Assembly: GCF_000307165.1 (NCBI RefSeq)
Contig: NC_018704.1
Coordinates: 1,984,001 to 2,048,000 of the forward strand
Length of the DNA stretch: 64,000 nt
Direction of reading: 5' to 3'
DNA from: Amphibacillus xylanus NBRC 15112
GTDB lineage: Bacteria; Bacillota; Bacilli; Bacillales; Amphibacillaceae
The notes below the pieces were generated by a model. It was not told where the DNA came from, searched no databases, and was given only the letters and a program-made list of their open reading frames with translations. A program made the position numbers and the translations under genes. Shown here piece by piece: positions 48,042-60,541 of the stretch (within the stretch, counting starts at the first letter, position 1; every line of letters begins with the position of its first letter).

Positions 48042-48971
48042 TTATCGAATAACTTGTAATTCAACTGGAATAAATGATTCTACTTCTTCACCTTTAGCTA
48101 ATTTAAATGCTGCTTCGATTGCTTCAACACCGATTAATACTGGTTGTTGTGCAATTGTACCTGCTAAACGGCCATTTTCAACAGCTTCTACAGCATCGTC
48201 AGTTGCGTCAAATCCAATGATTACAATATCTTTATTTGCTGCTTCTACAGCTTCTAAAGCACCTAATGCCATTTCGTCATTGTGTGCAAATACACCTTGA
48301 ATTTCTGGGTTACTTCTTAGCATGTTTTCCATAACTGTTAAACCTTCAGAACGGTTAAAGTTAGCTGTTTGTGATGTTGCTACTTCTAATTTTTCAGAAG
48401 CAATGTTGTTGAATCCTTCACCACGCTCGCGAGCTGATGATGAACCTGGTACACCTTCTAAGATTGCAACAGTTGAACCTTCACCTAATAATTCAACCAT
48501 TAATTCACCTGCAAGCTCTCCACCTGCAACGTTATCTGATGCAACGTGTACTGCTACTTCACCTGATTCAGACTCTCTATCAACTGTGATTACTGGAATA
48601 CCTGCAGCATTTGCAGATTCAACTGCTGTTCCAACAGAAGAAGAGTCAGTTGGGTTAATTAAAATAACATCTACTTTTTGTTGAATTAAATCTTCAACGT
48701 CACTAATTTGTTTTGATACATCATCTTGCGCGTCAATTGTACGGATTTCAATACCTAATTCGTTTGCTTTATCTTCAGCACCATCAGCTAAAGTTACGAA
48801 GAACGGGTTGTTTAAAGTTGAGATTGAGAAACCTACAACAATTTCTTCACTTGAATCCTTTGTATCTGTTCCCTCATCCTTAGCCCCATCATCTGTAGGT
48901 GAGTCTAAAGAACAAGCAACTGTGAAAATTAATGCTCCTACCATCATTAAAGCTAATAACCATTTTTTCAT
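48042..48971 (-). CDS. rbsB: Ribose ABC transporter substrate-binding lipoprotein
   Basis: A 309-residue lipoprotein: signal peptide ending at VAC (lipobox TVAC), Asp/Glu-rich linker, then a periplasmic-binding type 1 fold. VVGFSISTLNNPFFVTLADG, VDVILINPTDSSSVG, VITVDRESESGEV, VFAHNDEMALGALEA and VIIGFDATDDAVEAV match RbsB and contact ribose. It delivers ribose to RbsC. ATG 48971 follows AAGGAGTG at 6 bases; last gene of the rbsRKDACB operon. Confidence 0.95.
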   Translation of the reverse strand: MKKWLLALMMVGALIFTVACSLDSPTDDGAKDEGTDTKDSSEEIVVGFSISTLNNPFFVTLADGAEDKANELGIEIRTIDAQDDVSKQISDVEDLIQQKVDVILINPTDSSSVGTAVESANAAGIPVITVDRESESGEVAVHVASDNVAGGELAGELMVELLGEGSTVAILEGVPGSSSARERGEGFNNIASEKLEVATSQTANFNRSEGLTVMENMLRSNPEIQGVFAHNDEMALGALEAVEAANKDIVIIGFDATDDAVEAVENGRLAGTIAQQPVLIGVEAIEAAFKLAKGEEVESFIPVELQVIR

Positions 48972-48997
48972 ATTGAACACTCCTTTAATTTTTTGAT

Positions 48998-49936
48998 TTA
49001 TTTTTTACGATCTAATAAGACTGCTAATAAAATAACGCTACCTTTGACTACTTGTTGGAAGAATGAGCTTACACCAATTAAGTTTAAACCGTTATTTAAG
49101 ACACCGATAATTAAGGCACCAATTAGTGTTCCAACAATCTTACCTTTACCACCTGATAAACTTGTTCCACCTAATACAACGGCTGCAATTGCATCTAACT
49201 CATAAGCATTACCCGCTGTAGGTTGAGCTGAGCTTAATCTTGATGTTAATATCATTCCAGCAAAAGCTGATAACATACCTGTTAAGCTATAAACCATTAC
49301 TTTAATTCGATCTGCTTTAATCCCTGATAAGATTGCCGCTTCTTCGTTACCACCAACCGCATAAACTCTACGGCCAACAGTTGTTTGTTTTAAAATAATA
49401 AATAAAATAACGAATGTAATCATCATAAGTACTGCTGGAATTGGAATACCTAATAGATAACCTTTACCCATTAAGTCAAAGAAACCACCATCACTTAAGC
49501 CTGACACAGGACGACCATCTAAAAGTACAAGCGTAATTCCTCTGAAAATCGTCATCGTTGCTAACGTTGCAATAAATGGAGCTACTTTACCTTTAGCAAT
49601 AACAAGACCGTTTACAGCACCTAGTAAAGCACCGATCACTAATCCAACTAATACTGCCAACAATGGATCAAGACCGTTTGCCATCATCATCGCTGATACC
49701 GCACTAGATAGTGCTAAAGTAGAACCAACGGATAAATCAATACCACCGGTTAAAATAACAAATGTCATCCCGAATGCGATTAATGCATTTATCGAAACCT
49801 GTCTTAAAACGTTTAGTAAGTTTCCTGCAGTTAAGAACCCAGGATTGAGAATCGAGATAACAACTGCAATGAGTAACAATCCTAGTAACGGACCTAATTT
49901 ACCTAAAATAGAACCTAATCTTTTATTTGCGAACAT
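48998..49936 (-). CDS. rbsC: Ribose ABC transporter permease
   Basis: A 312-residue membrane protein with the RbsC/AraH pattern of 8-10 helices: LNVLRQVSINALIAFGMTFVI, ILTGGIDLSVGSTLALSS, VIAKGKVAPFIATLATMTIFRG, YAVGGNEEAAILSGIK (the cytoplasmic loop contacting RbsA) and LDAIAAVVLGGTSLSGGKG. ATG 49936 has AGGAGGGG ahead and overlaps the end of rbsA by 14 bases, so translation is coupled. Forms the ribose channel with RbsA and RbsB. Confidence 0.95.
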   Translation of the reverse strand: MFANKRLGSILGKLGPLLGLLLIAVVISILNPGFLTAGNLLNVLRQVSINALIAFGMTFVILTGGIDLSVGSTLALSSAVSAMMMANGLDPLLAVLVGLVIGALLGAVNGLVIAKGKVAPFIATLATMTIFRGITLVLLDGRPVSGLSDGGFFDLMGKGYLLGIPIPAVLMMITFVILFIILKQTTVGRRVYAVGGNEEAAILSGIKADRIKVMVYSLTGMLSAFAGMILTSRLSSAQPTAGNAYELDAIAAVVLGGTSLSGGKGKIVGTLIGALIIGVLNNGLNLIGVSSFFQQVVKGSVILLAVLLDRKK

Positions 49937-51422
49937 GTTTTTCCCCTCCTGTTGCATAGTGCATAATATTTTCTTCTGTTAATTGATCTTTATTGAGTAC
50001 TGTCATTAATTTTCCTTCACACATAACTGCGACTCGATCACTCATGCCAATGATCTCTGGTAATTCAGAAGAAACCATAATAATCGCTACACCTTGACTT
50101 GCTAAATCCTGCATAATTTTATAAATCTCTTTTTTAGAACCGACGTCTACGCCTCGTGTTGGCTCATCTAAAATTAATACTCCTGGACCAATGCCAAGCC
50201 ATTTAGCAATAACGACTTTCTGTTGGTTACCACCACTCAATGATTTAGCAAGTTGTGATCGATCAGATACACGAATATTTAACCGTTCAACCATTGTTTG
50301 ATATAGTGTTTGCTCTTTTTGACTTAACATCCAGCCATTGTTGGATAATGTTTTTAAATTCGTTAAGTTTAAGTTATCACCGACTGAAAAATCAACGATT
50401 AATCCTTTTGTTTTTCGATCTTCAGAGATAAAAGCAATCCCTTTATTAATCGCATCCTGTGGGTGTTTAATCGACACCTTTTGACCATCTAAGTAGATGC
50501 TTCCCTTGTCCTGACGACGATAGCCAAAAATTGTTTCAACAACTTCTGATCTACCTGCACCCATTAAGCCTGAAATACCTAAGATCTCACCAGCTTTTAC
50601 ATCAAACGAAACATCTTCAAATTCGCCTTCTCTAGTTAGATTAGAAACTTGTAATTTTACATCACCGATCTTTTTATCTGAGCTAGGGAAACGATCTCCT
50701 AATTCTCGACCAACCATCATGCTAACAATTTCATCAAAATTCGTTTCTTTAATGACTTTTGTGCCAATTGATGCGCCGTCTCGAAGTACTGTAATCCGAT
50801 CACAGATAGCAAAGATTTCTTCCATTCTGTGTGAGATGTAGATAAATGATACGCCTTTACGTTTTAATCTCTCGATTACTTCAAATAATGTATCAATCTC
50901 ACGATCTGTTAAAGCAGCAGTTGGCTCGTCCATAATAATGACATCTGCATTTGTCATTAATGCCTTAGCAATCTCGACTAATTGTTGTCTTCCGACAGAT
51001 AAATCTTTTGCTAACACAGTTGGACTTAAATTTAACCCTAACTCCTCTAGACGCTCTTTAGCGATCCGATTCATTTCTTTATTATTAAGCCAGCCAAATT
51101 TTGATTTCGTTAATTCTTTTCCAAGAAACAGGTTTTCTGCGATCGTTAGTTCCGGCAAAATGTTTAACTCCTGGTGAATAACTGCGATTCCATCTGCCTC
51201 AGCATCACTAGGATGTTGGTATTTTACCTGTTTCCCCTTAACTTCAACAATTCCAGCATCTCGCTGATAAATTCCTGATAATATTTTCATTAACGTTGAT
51301 TTACCAGCACCGTTTTCACCCATTAAGGCATGTGTTTCTCCTTTTTCAACTGAAAAGTTAACACCCTTTAATACTTGGTTCGTACTAAAGCTTTTATCAA
51401 TGCCTGTCATATTAATAATCAT
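49923..51422 (-). CDS. rbsA: Ribose ABC transporter ATP-binding protein
   Basis: A 499-residue protein with two ABC domains, as in all RbsA. First domain: Walker A GENGAGKSTLMKIL, signature LSVGRQQLVEIAKAL, Walker B VIIMDEPTAALTD. Second: degenerate Walker A GLMGAGRSEVVE, signature LSGGNQQKVVIAKWL, Walker B VLILDEPTRGVDVG. Only the first site has a normal P-loop Lys, as usual for this family. ATG 51422 is 8 bases after AGAGAGGG. It energises ribose uptake. Confidence 0.95.
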   Translation of the reverse strand: MIINMTGIDKSFSTNQVLKGVNFSVEKGETHALMGENGAGKSTLMKILSGIYQRDAGIVEVKGKQVKYQHPSDAEADGIAVIHQELNILPELTIAENLFLGKELTKSKFGWLNNKEMNRIAKERLEELGLNLSPTVLAKDLSVGRQQLVEIAKALMTNADVIIMDEPTAALTDREIDTLFEVIERLKRKGVSFIYISHRMEEIFAICDRITVLRDGASIGTKVIKETNFDEIVSMMVGRELGDRFPSSDKKIGDVKLQVSNLTREGEFEDVSFDVKAGEILGISGLMGAGRSEVVETIFGYRRQDKGSIYLDGQKVSIKHPQDAINKGIAFISEDRKTKGLIVDFSVGDNLNLTNLKTLSNNGWMLSQKEQTLYQTMVERLNIRVSDRSQLAKSLSGGNQQKVVIAKWLGIGPGVLILDEPTRGVDVGSKKEIYKIMQDLASQGVAIIMVSSELPEIIGMSDRVAVMCEGKLMTVLNKDQLTEENIMHYATGGEKHVRK

Positions 51423-51437
51423 TTTGTTCACCCTCTC

Positions 51438-51827
51438 TTAGAAGATTACACCCGCATGTAAAATTACATTTGCGTATGGTGTGATTTCACCTGTTCTTAT
51501 AATTGCTCTACTGTTTTGACTTAACTGCTTAAACTGTTCGTGCGAAACATATGCAGCAGGATAATTTAACTTTTGGAGACTTTCATGAATACTTGGATTC
51601 TGTTCTTTAATTTCTTCTGCAAGTGTAATTTGCTCAATTTCCATTTCTTCATGTAACAGCTCAACAATTTTCATAAAACTTGGATCACCTTGTCTAATCG
51701 TTAAATCGATACACTTCACTCCTGGTGGAATTGGTAATCCACAATCAGCGATCACAATTGTATCTGTATGACCAAGTTCACTTAAAACAATTGAAAGCTC
51801 TCTATTTAAGACACCGTGTTTTTTCAA
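51438..51827 (-). CDS. rbsD: D-ribose pyranase
   Basis: A 129-residue enzyme that converts beta-pyranose to beta-furanose ribose for Rbs[21 protein letters not shown] with the catalytic His near residue 20, [18 protein letters not shown], and [13 protein letters not shown]-like [18 protein letters not shown] at the end match RbsD. The start is TTG 51827 with AGGGGTGAG ahead, overlapping the rbsK stop codon region; the longer upstream frame shares rbsK sequence in another frame. Confidence 0.94.
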   Translation of the reverse strand: MKKHGVLNRELSIVLSELGHTDTIVIADCGLPIPPGVKCIDLTIRQGDPSFMKIVELLHEEMEIEQITLAEEIKEQNPSIHESLQKLNYPAAYVSHEQFKQLSQNSRAIIRTGEITPYANVILHAGVIF

Positions 51828-51828
51828 A

Positions 51829-52698
51829 TTACTCACCCCTTGCTTGTAAAAATTGTTCAACTTCTGCTACTGTTGGAATGCCATCTTGCGCTCCGAATTT
51901 TTGGACTGATAAAGCAGCTGCAGCATTTCCATACTTGATTGCTTTTTCTAATGACCAGCCTTTAGCTAAACCAACTGCTAATGCCCCATTAAATGTATCT
52001 CCAGCACCAGTCGTATCTACTGCCTCTACTGTGTAAGCTGGGACAATTCGTTCTTCTCCATCTTGATAATACTTCACACCATCTTTGCCTAATGTCACGA
52101 TTAGCTGCTCAGTTGATGCATTAACACCAACGACCTCTGATTCATTTGGCGTAATATAAGTCGCTTGTTTTTGGACTGTCTCTGATAATGGTTGAATTGG
52201 TGCGGGATTTAAAATCACCTTTATCCCATTTTCATAGCAGTAACCGGTTACATACTCAACTGTTTCCATTGGGATTTCTAATTGCAGTACAACATAATCA
52301 CTTTGGTCAATTATTGGTAAAAAATGCTCAACATACTCAGGAGTTACTAGGTTATTTGCACCTGGTGTGTAAATAATTCGATTATCACGATCAGAAACGA
52401 TAATAGTTGCTATCCCTGAATGTTCACCTGTAACCGGTTCCACACCGTCAACATGGATCCCATTTTCAGTTAAGTTTTTAAGTAAAATCTCTCCGAACGG
52501 ATCGTCACCGACTCGACCGATAAAGTGGACATCAGCACCTAAACGTGCTGCTGCCACAGCTTGGTTCGCTCCCTTTCCTCCGGGTATCATTTCAAAGCTT
52601 TGCCCTGTGAGAGTCTCACCTTGATTCGGCACCCGCTCCGTTGATGTTACCATGTCTAAATTCACACTGCCTATCACCGTAATTTTAGGCTTGGTCAT
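51829..52698 (-). CDS. rbsK: Ribokinase
   Basis: A 289-residue PfkB-family kinase phosphorylating ribose at O5. [13 protein letters not shown] at the start, [19 protein letters not shown] near residue 38 (ribose-binding), [19 protein letters not shown], and [14 protein letters not shown] near residue 232 with the catalytic Asp and anion hole. ATG 52698 overlaps the stop of rbsR (ATGA), so the operon is tightly coupled. Product ribose 5-phosphate feeds the pentose phosphate path and Prs. Confidence 0.95.
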   Translation of the reverse strand: MTKPKITVIGSVNLDMVTSTERVPNQGETLTGQSFEMIPGGKGANQAVAAARLGADVHFIGRVGDDPFGEILLKNLTENGIHVDGVEPVTGEHSGIATIIVSDRDNRIIYTPGANNLVTPEYVEHFLPIIDQSDYVVLQLEIPMETVEYVTGYCYENGIKVILNPAPIQPLSETVQKQATYITPNESEVVGVNASTEQLIVTLGKDGVKYYQDGEERIVPAYTVEAVDTTGAGDTFNGALAVGLAKGWSLEKAIKYGNAAAALSVQKFGAQDGIPTVAEVEQFLQARGE

Positions 52699-53678
52699 TT
52701 TTTCTCACTCCTTGTGGTTTCTCGTTCAATTAATGTTGTATCCAACGTATAATAATAATCCTTTATTGGTTTTTTTTCAATTTGTTTTATTAAAAGTCTT
52801 GCAGCTAATGTTCCCATTTTATAAATCGGTTGAGCGACTGTTGTTAAAGATGGAATAAGCATTCCTGATAATGGAATTCCATCAAACCCAACTAACTGAA
52901 CATCATTCGGGATACTTAATGATAATGACTTAATTCCTTTCATTGCTCCGGCAGCCATCACATCACTACTTGCAAAAATTCCGTCAATCATCGGGTAATC
53001 AGTTAATATTTGTTCAGTAACTGTTTTAGCCGCTTCTAAATCAAAACCTGACTCAACAACAATATGTGCTACTTTATTTTCTTCAACAGCATCTTTAAAG
53101 CCTCGATAACGGTCTTCTGCTGTTTGGATATGGCAAGGACCTCTTATATGAGCGATAAACTGACTACCGCGATTAATCAAAAGCTCAGTTGCCTGTTTTG
53201 CTGATTCATAGTTATTAGAACGAACGCTTGGGATTTTATCACCAATTGAACGATCTAGCATAACTAGTGGCAATTGATAGCTTATGTAATCTTCAGCAGT
53301 TAATTCATTTGTCGCCAAAATTAATCCATCAATATATTTACGCTTTAACGCTTCAATATAGCGTTTCTCTTTCTCTGCATCACCGTCAGTGTTACAAATC
53401 ACGATAGTATAACCGTATGCTTGTGAGACATCTTCGACGGCTCTAGCAAGCTCAGGGAAGAACGGGTTTGTAATATCCGGTATGAGCAGGCCAATCATAT
53501 TAGATTGTTTATGATAAAGCGATCTAGCCACTGAATTAGGTTTGTAATTTAGCGCTTTAATAGCTTCTGCTACTGCTTTTTCAGTTTCCTTACTCACATA
53601 ACCTTTTTTATTTAAATATCTTGATACAGTTGCAACAGACACATTTGCATATTTTGCAACATCTCTTATTGTTACCAT
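52695..53678 (-). CDS. rbsR: Ribose operon repressor, LacI family
   Basis: A 327-residue repressor. N-terminal helix-turn-helix VTIRDVAKYANVSVATVSRY followed by the hinge helix NSVARSLYHKQSN; the rest is a type-1 periplasmic-binding fold sensing sugar (MIGLLIPDITNPFFPELARA, DGIFASSDVMAAGAMKG, VQLVGFDGIPLSG). ATG 53678 follows GGGAGTGG. First gene of its own operon; it most likely binds the palindrome at 53697-53710. Confidence 0.94.
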   Translation of the reverse strand: MVTIRDVAKYANVSVATVSRYLNKKGYVSKETEKAVAEAIKALNYKPNSVARSLYHKQSNMIGLLIPDITNPFFPELARAVEDVSQAYGYTIVICNTDGDAEKEKRYIEALKRKYIDGLILATNELTAEDYISYQLPLVMLDRSIGDKIPSVRSNNYESAKQATELLINRGSQFIAHIRGPCHIQTAEDRYRGFKDAVEENKVAHIVVESGFDLEAAKTVTEQILTDYPMIDGIFASSDVMAAGAMKGIKSLSLSIPNDVQLVGFDGIPLSGMLIPSLTTVAQPIYKMGTLAARLLIKQIEKKPIKDYYYTLDTTLIERETTRSEKK

Positions 53679-53696
53679 TTCCCCACTCCCTTATTG

Positions 53697-53742
53697 TGTA
53701 ACCGGTTACATATAATATATTATATTCGATTTTGTTTGTCAA
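53697..53742 (-). promoter_or_regulatory. rbs promoter and operator
   Basis: On the minus strand TTGACA (53742-53737) and TATATT (53719-53714) are 17 bases apart. A perfect 14-bp palindrome TGTAACCGGTTACA at 53697-53710 covers the expected transcription start, as expected for an RbsR operator; it also fits the cre consensus, so CcpA could bind as well. Confidence 0.75.
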
Positions 53743-53866
53743 CGGGTTCTGAATAAATATATTTTTTGCCTTTGATTAGTATTTTTTTAACTATTACTTA
53801 TTACTTTGCTTAATGCCAGGTAACGCTTGGCTTTCACTAGTTTTTCAGTATGCTAATTATTAAAAA

Positions 53867-53905
53867 AACGGTTCAAAATCATCTAAAATGACATTGAACC
53901 GTTTT
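53867..53905 (-). terminator. Terminator of lacZ
   Basis: AACGGTTCAA pairs with TTGAACCGTTTT, 30 bases after the lacZ stop; minus-strand T-run present. Confidence 0.75.
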
Positions 53906-53937
53906 CGATTTGTGTCGCTATTTAACACAAAAATAAC

Positions 53938-57110
<3,173 letters not shown>

Positions 57111-57220
57111 CTTTTGTTAATTAATTTAAATTACAAATAACATAATATTAGAGAAAGATAGAAAAAATTAGTCATGCACCCCACTTTTTATAAGTTTTAA
57201 AATATTTACTCCATAATCAA

Positions 57221-57266
57221 AAAAATGTTATTCAAACGTATATCTACATTTGAACAACATTTTTTA
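57221..57266 (-). terminator. Terminator of the fused ABC ATPase gene
   Basis: AAAATGTT-TTCAAA pairs with TTTGAACAACATTTTTT. Confidence 0.75.
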
Positions 57267-57290
57267 TCTAATAGACTTTTATTAATTTCG

Positions 57291-59000
57291 TTAAACAAGC
57301 ACCCAGTGATTTGGTCTTTTTTCAACTAGCTGATTTTTCTCAAAGGTGTACTGTTGTAATTTTATATTGTGATTACGAATTTTTTCTGCTTCAATTGTCG
57401 GATCAGGTACAGGCACCGCTTCAAGTAGCGACTTAGTATAGGGATGAATCGGATTTGAATATAATTCCTCACTCTCAGCTACCTCGATAATTTTACCATT
57501 GTACATGACCGCCACTCGATCACAAATATGCTTTACCATCGCTAAATCATGCGCGATAAATAAATAGGTTAAGCCGAGTTTTTGCTGTAAGTCTTGAAGT
57601 AATTCAACAATCTGCGCCTGAATCGATACATCTAAAGCAGATAACGGTTCATCACAAACGATAAATTTTGGCTTTACGGCTAATGCGCGTGCAATCCCAA
57701 TCCGTTGCTTCTGTCCACCAGAAAACTCATGTGGATATCGATTCGCATGACTTTTATCAAGACCAACTAGCTCGAGCAACTCCTCTACCCGCTCACGACG
57801 TTCCTTTTTAGTCCGATAAAGCTTATGGATATCAAGTGGTTGACCAATAATATCAAGCACCTTCATTCGTGGATTTAGTGAGGCTTGAGGATCTTGAAAA
57901 ATAATCTGAACATCACGACGAAGAACCTTTAATTCTTTTCGATTAAATTGATGAATCCCCATCCCTTCAAATAATACTTCACCATCTGTTGCCTTTTGTA
58001 ATTGCAGTAGCAAACGACCAGTTGTTGATTTTCCAGAGCCTGATTCTCCGACTAAGCCAAGCGTTTCTCCTTGGCGAATTGAGAAACTAACTTGATCGAC
58101 TGCACGGACTGAACCCCCAAGCTTTAAATGAAAAACTTTTTCAAGCTGCTGTGCATCAACAATTGTTTTCGCTTGATTAAAATGCTTCGGAAAATGGGTT
58201 GTTTTCTTCTGATCTATTCTTGGTAACGCATCTAACAAACGCTTCGTATATGGATGCTGAGGTTGATTAAAAATTGACAATGTATCATTTTCCTCAACGA
58301 TCTCGCCATCCTTCATGACTACAACACGATCACACATTCCAGCAACAACACCAAAATCATGCGTAATTAATATAATACTCATAGAAAATTTTTCTTGGAG
58401 CTTTTTCATTAGTTGTAAGATTTGTGCTTGAATTCGAACATCAAGTGCAGTAGTTGGTTCATCAGCAATTAATAATTTCGGTCTACAGATTAACGCCATC
58501 GCAATCATCGCACGTTGTAGCATACCACCTGAAAATTCATGTGGATATTGATGATAACGCTCTTGTGGATGTGAGATTCCAACAAGCTCAAGCATATTTA
58601 ACGTTTCTTGCTTTGCCTTTTGTGGTGATAGACCGCGATGCTTTATGCTCATCTCGTCAATTTGCTTACCAATTTTAATTGTCGGATTAAATGAACTCAT
58701 CGGATCTTGAAAAATCATACTCACTTCTCTACCGCGAATTAGTTCCATTTCTTTTTCATTATATGTTGAAATTGGTTTTCCTTCATATTCGATTAATCCA
58801 GAAGTAATCCGGGCAGACTGTGAAGGTAGGAGTTGCATAATTGCTTTTGCGGTCACACTCTTTCCAGAGCCTGATTCGCCAACAATGCCCAATGTCTCAC
58901 CCTTTTTCACTGAAAAAGATATGTTCTTAATCGCATTTAAATAATGCTGACTCGATTCAAAAGCGACAGATAATTTTTTTACAGTTAATAGGTTTTTCAT
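57291..59000 (-). CDS. Fused two-domain peptide-type ABC transporter ATPase (DppD-DppF fusion)
   Basis: A 569-residue protein joining two Opp/Dpp ATPases. Domain 1: Walker [17 protein letters not shown], signature [15 protein letters not shown], Walker [14 protein letters not shown]. Domain 2: Walker [17 protein letters not shown], signature [15 protein letters not shown], Walker [14 protein letters not shown]. Each is followed by the OppD/F C-terminal extension with HPYTK(R/S)LL. It would drive the divergently encoded permeases 59120-62029. ATG 59000 starts the homologous region ([13 protein letters not shown]); the ribosome site (GGGGCG) is weak. No Cys cluster for iron-sulphur binding is seen at the domain 1 end. 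Confidence 0.92.
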   Translation of the reverse strand: MKNLLTVKKLSVAFESSQHYLNAIKNISFSVKKGETLGIVGESGSGKSVTAKAIMQLLPSQSARITSGLIEYEGKPISTYNEKEMELIRGREVSMIFQDPMSSFNPTIKIGKQIDEMSIKHRGLSPQKAKQETLNMLELVGISHPQERYHQYPHEFSGGMLQRAMIAMALICRPKLLIADEPTTALDVRIQAQILQLMKKLQEKFSMSIILITHDFGVVAGMCDRVVVMKDGEIVEENDTLSIFNQPQHPYTKRLLDALPRIDQKKTTHFPKHFNQAKTIVDAQQLEKVFHLKLGGSVRAVDQVSFSIRQGETLGLVGESGSGKSTTGRLLLQLQKATDGEVLFEGMGIHQFNRKELKVLRRDVQIIFQDPQASLNPRMKVLDIIGQPLDIHKLYRTKKERRERVEELLELVGLDKSHANRYPHEFSGGQKQRIGIARALAVKPKFIVCDEPLSALDVSIQAQIVELLQDLQQKLGLTYLFIAHDLAMVKHICDRVAVMYNGKIIEVAESEELYSNPIHPYTKSLLEAVPVPDPTIEAEKIRNHNIKLQQYTFEKNQLVEKRPNHWVLV

Positions 59001-59026
59001 AATCAACGCCCCAGTAGTTTTATAAT

Positions 59027-59055
59027 TTGACATTACGTCATAAAGTTTCTATAAT
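59027..59055 (+). promoter_or_regulatory. Consensus sigma-A promoter of the permease/binding-protein operon
   Basis: TTGACA (59027-59032) and TATAAT (59050-59055) are separated by exactly 17 bases, a perfect housekeeping promoter. It points toward the permease start at 59120 and lies close to the start of the divergent ATPase gene. Confidence 0.8.
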
Positions 59056-59119
59056 CTAATTTACGTTATTGTATACTAAACTAATAGGAATTATCAAGTA
59101 TAAAGGAGGTGTAAGCCAG

Positions 59120-60526
59120 TTGTCAGTCGAAAACAGGTTAACTAAAGGGTTTATGACAATCCAACGGCATCGCTTACTCAAGTGGTTCCAATGGCTTATC
59201 GGTGCACCATTACATCTCATCGTAGTGATTTTATTTTTATCTAGAAAAAAATCAACAAACTATCAATCTTTATTTAAAGAAAAAATTCAACAGTTAAAAC
59301 AAACTGATGACTATCAAAACTGGCTTCAAGCGTATTACCAACAATACGATCGTAAACAAGCCTACTTTAATAGAAAAATTAATCCGGCGAAACGAACATC
59401 ATTCGTTATTCAACAAGCTAACGAGAAAGTTGAAAAACTTGCAACAGAAGCACTCGCTGAGTCCGGAATCGAACAAATCAATTATTTAACATATTTCAAT
59501 TCACTACTACTTAATAAAAAATTTATTGGATTAACGATTGTACCTGGACTTATTCTTTATAGCTTATGTTTAATTTATCAAAATGCTTTTATCCGCTTTA
59601 TCTTTGAACGGGTCGTCTTAACGTTCTTTGTCATGATCTCTGTCATTGTGATCGTGTTTACAATTCTTTATATTTCACCTTCAGATGCTGCGGCAAATAT
59701 ACTAGGTGAAGCGGCAACGATGGAGCAACGAATCGAATTTAATTTCCGCTATGGACTTGATCAACCATATATTGTCCAGCTTGGTCGTGCGATAAAAGGC
59801 TTTTTAACGTTTGATTTAGGGTTATCGTATACAGGAAATGAGGTTATCATCTCAAGTATTTCAAATCGTTTACCAGTAACACTGACACTTGCAATCTCAT
59901 CACTGCTCTTAGCTGTTGTAGTTGCGATTCCAATTGGCATGATCTCAGCAGCTAAAATGAATTCGTTTTGGGATTATAGTTTTATGTTTCTAGCGTTAAT
60001 CGGCTTATCAATTCCAAGCTTTTGGCAAGGTTTAATTTTTATCCTAACCTTTTCAATCCGTGGTAACTTACTTCCAGCCACCTATTCGCCGAATAACCCA
60101 CTGTCATTAATCATGCCTGTGGTCGTACTCGGTACTGGATTAGCTGCAGCAATTGCACGGATGACTCGTGCATCAATGCTTGAGGTGATCCACGAGGATT
60201 ATATGATGACTGCTAAAGCAAAGGGATTGTCTGGTCGAGAAGTTTTCTTCCGTCACGGCTTACGTAATGCATGGATTCCGATTTTAACAGTTATCGGACT
60301 ACAATTTGGTGCAATGCTTGGTGGAGCTGCGGTAACAGAGCAAGTTTTTAATATTAGAGGGCTTGGCAGTTATATTGTTGATAAGCAATTTATCCCTGAT
60401 ATTCCTGCCATTTTAGCAGGAGTCGTCTATGTTGCCATGACGATTTCACTCGTTAACCTCATCGTCGACTTATTATACGCAGTCTTAAATCCACGAATTC
60501 GCTCCCAATTAAAAGAGAGTTCATAA
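59120..60526 (+). CDS. DppB/OppB-like permease with long N-terminal extension
   Basis: A 468-residue protein. Residues from about 170 are a normal family-5 permease: RVVLTFFVMISVIVIVFTIL, YISPSDAAANILGEAA, FDLGLSYTGNEVI, the EAA loop MTAKAKGLSGREVFFRHGLRN and VFNIRGLGSYIVDKQF. The first 170 residues are extra: a hydrophobic helix (WLIGAPLHLIVVILFLS), a charged Gln/Lys-rich cytosolic stretch (KIQQLKQTDDYQNWLQAYYQ) and another helix (KFIGLTIVPGLILYSLCLI). The start TTG 59120 sits 10 bases after AGGAGG. Partner permease and binding protein follow 16 and 18 bases apart. Confidence 0.9.
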   Translation: MSVENRLTKGFMTIQRHRLLKWFQWLIGAPLHLIVVILFLSRKKSTNYQSLFKEKIQQLKQTDDYQNWLQAYYQQYDRKQAYFNRKINPAKRTSFVIQQANEKVEKLATEALAESGIEQINYLTYFNSLLLNKKFIGLTIVPGLILYSLCLIYQNAFIRFIFERVVLTFFVMISVIVIVFTILYISPSDAAANILGEAATMEQRIEFNFRYGLDQPYIVQLGRAIKGFLTFDLGLSYTGNEVIISSISNRLPVTLTLAISSLLLAVVVAIPIGMISAAKMNSFWDYSFMFLALIGLSIPSFWQGLIFILTFSIRGNLLPATYSPNNPLSLIMPVVVLGTGLAAAIARMTRASMLEVIHEDYMMTAKAKGLSGREVFFRHGLRNAWIPILTVIGLQFGAMLGGAAVTEQVFNIRGLGSYIVDKQFIPDIPAILAGVVYVAMTISLVNLIVDLLYAVLNPRIRSQLKESS

Positions 60527-60541
60527 AGGAGGTGGCGCGAA

